DNA of 14,970 nucleotides, taken from contig JAZNJM010000056.1 in the NCBI GenBank assembly GCA_045578045.1, positions 1 through 14,970 on the forward strand, in the 5' to 3' direction. Below the pieces are notes generated by a model. The model was not told the origin of the DNA. It searched no databases and worked only from the letters and a program-made list of their open reading frames with translations. This document shows positions 13,469 to 14,970 of the stretch, piece after piece (the stretch's first letter is position 1; each line of letters opens with the position of its first letter). The translations under genes were made by a program, and so were the position numbers. Source of the DNA: SIG653 sp045578045 (GTDB lineage: Bacteria > Bacillota > Clostridia > Oscillospirales > CAG-382).

Positions 13469-14959
13469 ATGGATATTATCTCAAAAAACATAAAATCCCT
13501 TATTTCATACGGAATTGAAAAAGAGCTTCTTTCAGAAGAGGACGTTATTTTCACCCAAAACAGACTATTGGAAATTATGAACGAGGACTCTTTTGAAGAC
13601 GGAACATCGGAAGAAAAAACAGAGCTTGAAGTTATTTTGAAGTCTCTTTGCGATGTTGCGGTTGAAAAAGGACTTATTGAGGATACTATAACACATAGAG
13701 ACCTTTTTGATACAAAAATTATGGCGGCTTTGCTTCCGCGTCCAAGTGAGGTTATTAAAACCTTTTGGGATAAATATAAAGAATCTCCCGAAGCGGCAAC
13801 AGATTATTATTATAATTTCAGCAAAAATACAGACTATATTCGCACATACAGAATTAAAAAAGATTTAAAATGGACGGTTGAGAGCGAATACGGTGATATT
13901 GATATTACAATAAACCGTTCAAAACCCGAAAAAGATCCAAAAGCAATTGCAGCTGCAAAAAATGTAAAGCAAAGCGGATATCCAAAATGTTTACTTTGCG
14001 TTGAAAACGAGGGTTATAGAGGAAGGATTAACCATCCCGCAAGAAATAATCACAGAATTATACCTCTCACAATAAACGAAACTCCTTGGAGACTTCAATA
14101 TTCTCCATACGTTTATTATAACGAACATTGCATAGTTTTCAATTCAAACCACGTTCCAATGAGTATAAACGATGCAACGTTCAGAAAACTTCTTGATTTC
14201 GTTTCATTGTTCCCCCACTATTTCGTTGGCTCAAACGCAGACCTTCCAATTGTTGGCGGTTCTATTCTAACTCACGACCATTTCCAAGGCGGAAGATATG
14301 AATTTGCTATGGCAAAAGCTCCAATTGAAACAAACCTTGTTTTCAAAGGCTTTGAAGACGTTGAAGCTGGTATTGTTAAATGGCCTATGTCAACAATAAG
14401 GATTCGCCATAAAGACACAAACCGCCTTTGTGAACTTGCATCAAAAATTCTTTCCGCTTGGAGAGGATATACAGACGAAGACTCATTCATATTTGCAGAA
14501 ACAAATGGTGAACCACACAACACAATAACACCTATTGCAAGAATGAAAGACGGAAAATTTGAGCTTGACCTCGTTCTCAGAAACAACATCACGACCGATG
14601 AGCACCCTCTCGGACTTTACCATCCTCACGCCGAGCTTCACAACATCAAAAAGGAAAACATCGGACTTATCGAGGTTATGGGACTTGCGGTGCTTCCCTC
14701 AAGACTCAAGGAAGAAATCAGCATAATGAAGTCCGCTATACTTGATGGCAGGGATTTCGCGTCAATTCCCGAAATAGAAAAGCACGCAGAGTGGTTTGAG
14801 CGCTTCAAGGATAATTACACCTTTAATGCCGAAAACACCGAAAAGATTCTCTGTGACGAGATAGGCAGGACATTCGTCAAGGTACTTGAGGACGCGGGTG
14901 TTTACAAATGCACGCCCGAGGGTAGACAGGCATTTATGAGATTTGTTGAAAGTGTGTAA
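13469..14959 (+). CDS. galT: UDP-glucose--hexose-1-phosphate uridylyltransferase (Firmicute class)
   Basis: The protein has 496 residues. The ATG at 13469 has AAGGAAG about 9 nt upstream, and the TAA at 14957-14959 is complete. It transfers UMP between UDP-glucose and galactose-1-phosphate in the Leloir pathway of galactose use. The sequence matches the longer Firmicute GalT type: helical N-terminus, GYPKCLLCVENEGYRGRINHPARNNHRII (170-198), SPYVYYNEHCIVFNSNHVPM (212-231) and the active-site block ILTHDHFQGG (266-275), with the histidines in HDH acting in nucleotidyl transfer. A C-terminal domain continues to the end (GLYHPHAELHNIKKENIGLIEVMGLAVLP). Unlike galT in most sugar operons, no galK or galE is visible upstream; they could lie just to the right. 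The last quarter, from about codon 365, is distinctly more GC-rich with more AAG, GAG, CGC and ATC codons than the rest. Confidence 0.95.
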   Translation: MDIISKNIKSLISYGIEKELLSEEDVIFTQNRLLEIMNEDSFEDGTSEEKTELEVILKSLCDVAVEKGLIEDTITHRDLFDTKIMAALLPRPSEVIKTFWDKYKESPEAATDYYYNFSKNTDYIRTYRIKKDLKWTVESEYGDIDITINRSKPEKDPKAIAAAKNVKQSGYPKCLLCVENEGYRGRINHPARNNHRIIPLTINETPWRLQYSPYVYYNEHCIVFNSNHVPMSINDATFRKLLDFVSLFPHYFVGSNADLPIVGGSILTHDHFQGGRYEFAMAKAPIETNLVFKGFEDVEAGIVKWPMSTIRIRHKDTNRLCELASKILSAWRGYTDEDSFIFAETNGEPHNTITPIARMKDGKFELDLVLRNNITTDEHPLGLYHPHAELHNIKKENIGLIEVMGLAVLPSRLKEEISIMKSAILDGRDFASIPEIEKHAEWFERFKDNYTFNAENTEKILCDEIGRTFVKVLEDAGVYKCTPEGRQAFMRFVESV

Positions 14960-14970
14960 AGATAAAAACC

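Overview
The window looks like chromosome of a low-GC (roughly 35-40% by eye), endospore-forming Firmicute, most likely a clostridial or Oscillospirales-type gut lineage. The reasons are AGGAGG-type ribosome sites, near-consensus sigma-A promoters (TTGACA-N17-TAAAAT), a full-length spoIVB, the Bacillus/Clostridium gene pair holB-ricT, and the Firmicute type of galT. No phage, transposase, CRISPR array, rRNA or tRNA was seen.

Left part, 1-6193, all genes on the minus strand. The left edge cuts the first 32 codons of an unrecognised, probably membrane-associated protein with its own good promoter. A repeat-bearing intergenic stretch and a terminator follow. Next comes an ECF sigma factor gene overlapping by 8 bp a gene for a 662-aa membrane-anchored partner, which is probably its anti-sigma factor or sensor. 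After that lie a small lipoprotein and the pair holB (clamp-loader delta') and ricT (PSP1/RicT, with a long charged N-terminal extension).

Middle, 6194-9871. A compact divergent promoter region separates holB from a plus-strand pair encoding a Mre11/SbcD-like nuclease (YhaO type) and a Rad50-like ATPase (YhaN type). The ATPase has two membrane helices in the middle of its coiled coil and no zinc hook. This pair ends in a convergent intergenic region with a homopyrimidine/homopurine repeat cluster and two terminator-like hairpins.

Right part, 9872-14970. spoIVB lies on the minus strand. Divergent from it is a plus-strand run behind a strong extended -10 promoter and a leader of about 180 nt that carries two tandem 32-bp GATATC repeats. 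The run consists of a stand-alone corrinoid (B12-binding) protein, a secreted FKBP/trigger-factor-like lipoprotein with a Ser/Glu/Ala repeat tail, and galT. Spacing is short and no terminator is visible between them, so they may be co-transcribed, although their functions do not obviously belong together.

No entirely new system is proven here. The best leads are the membrane-anchored Rad50-like ATPase with its nuclease, the orphan corrinoid protein behind an unusual tandem-hairpin leader, the ECF sigma/large-ectodomain pair, the sharp change of base and codon use inside galT, and the mirror-repeat hairpin cluster after the ATPase gene.
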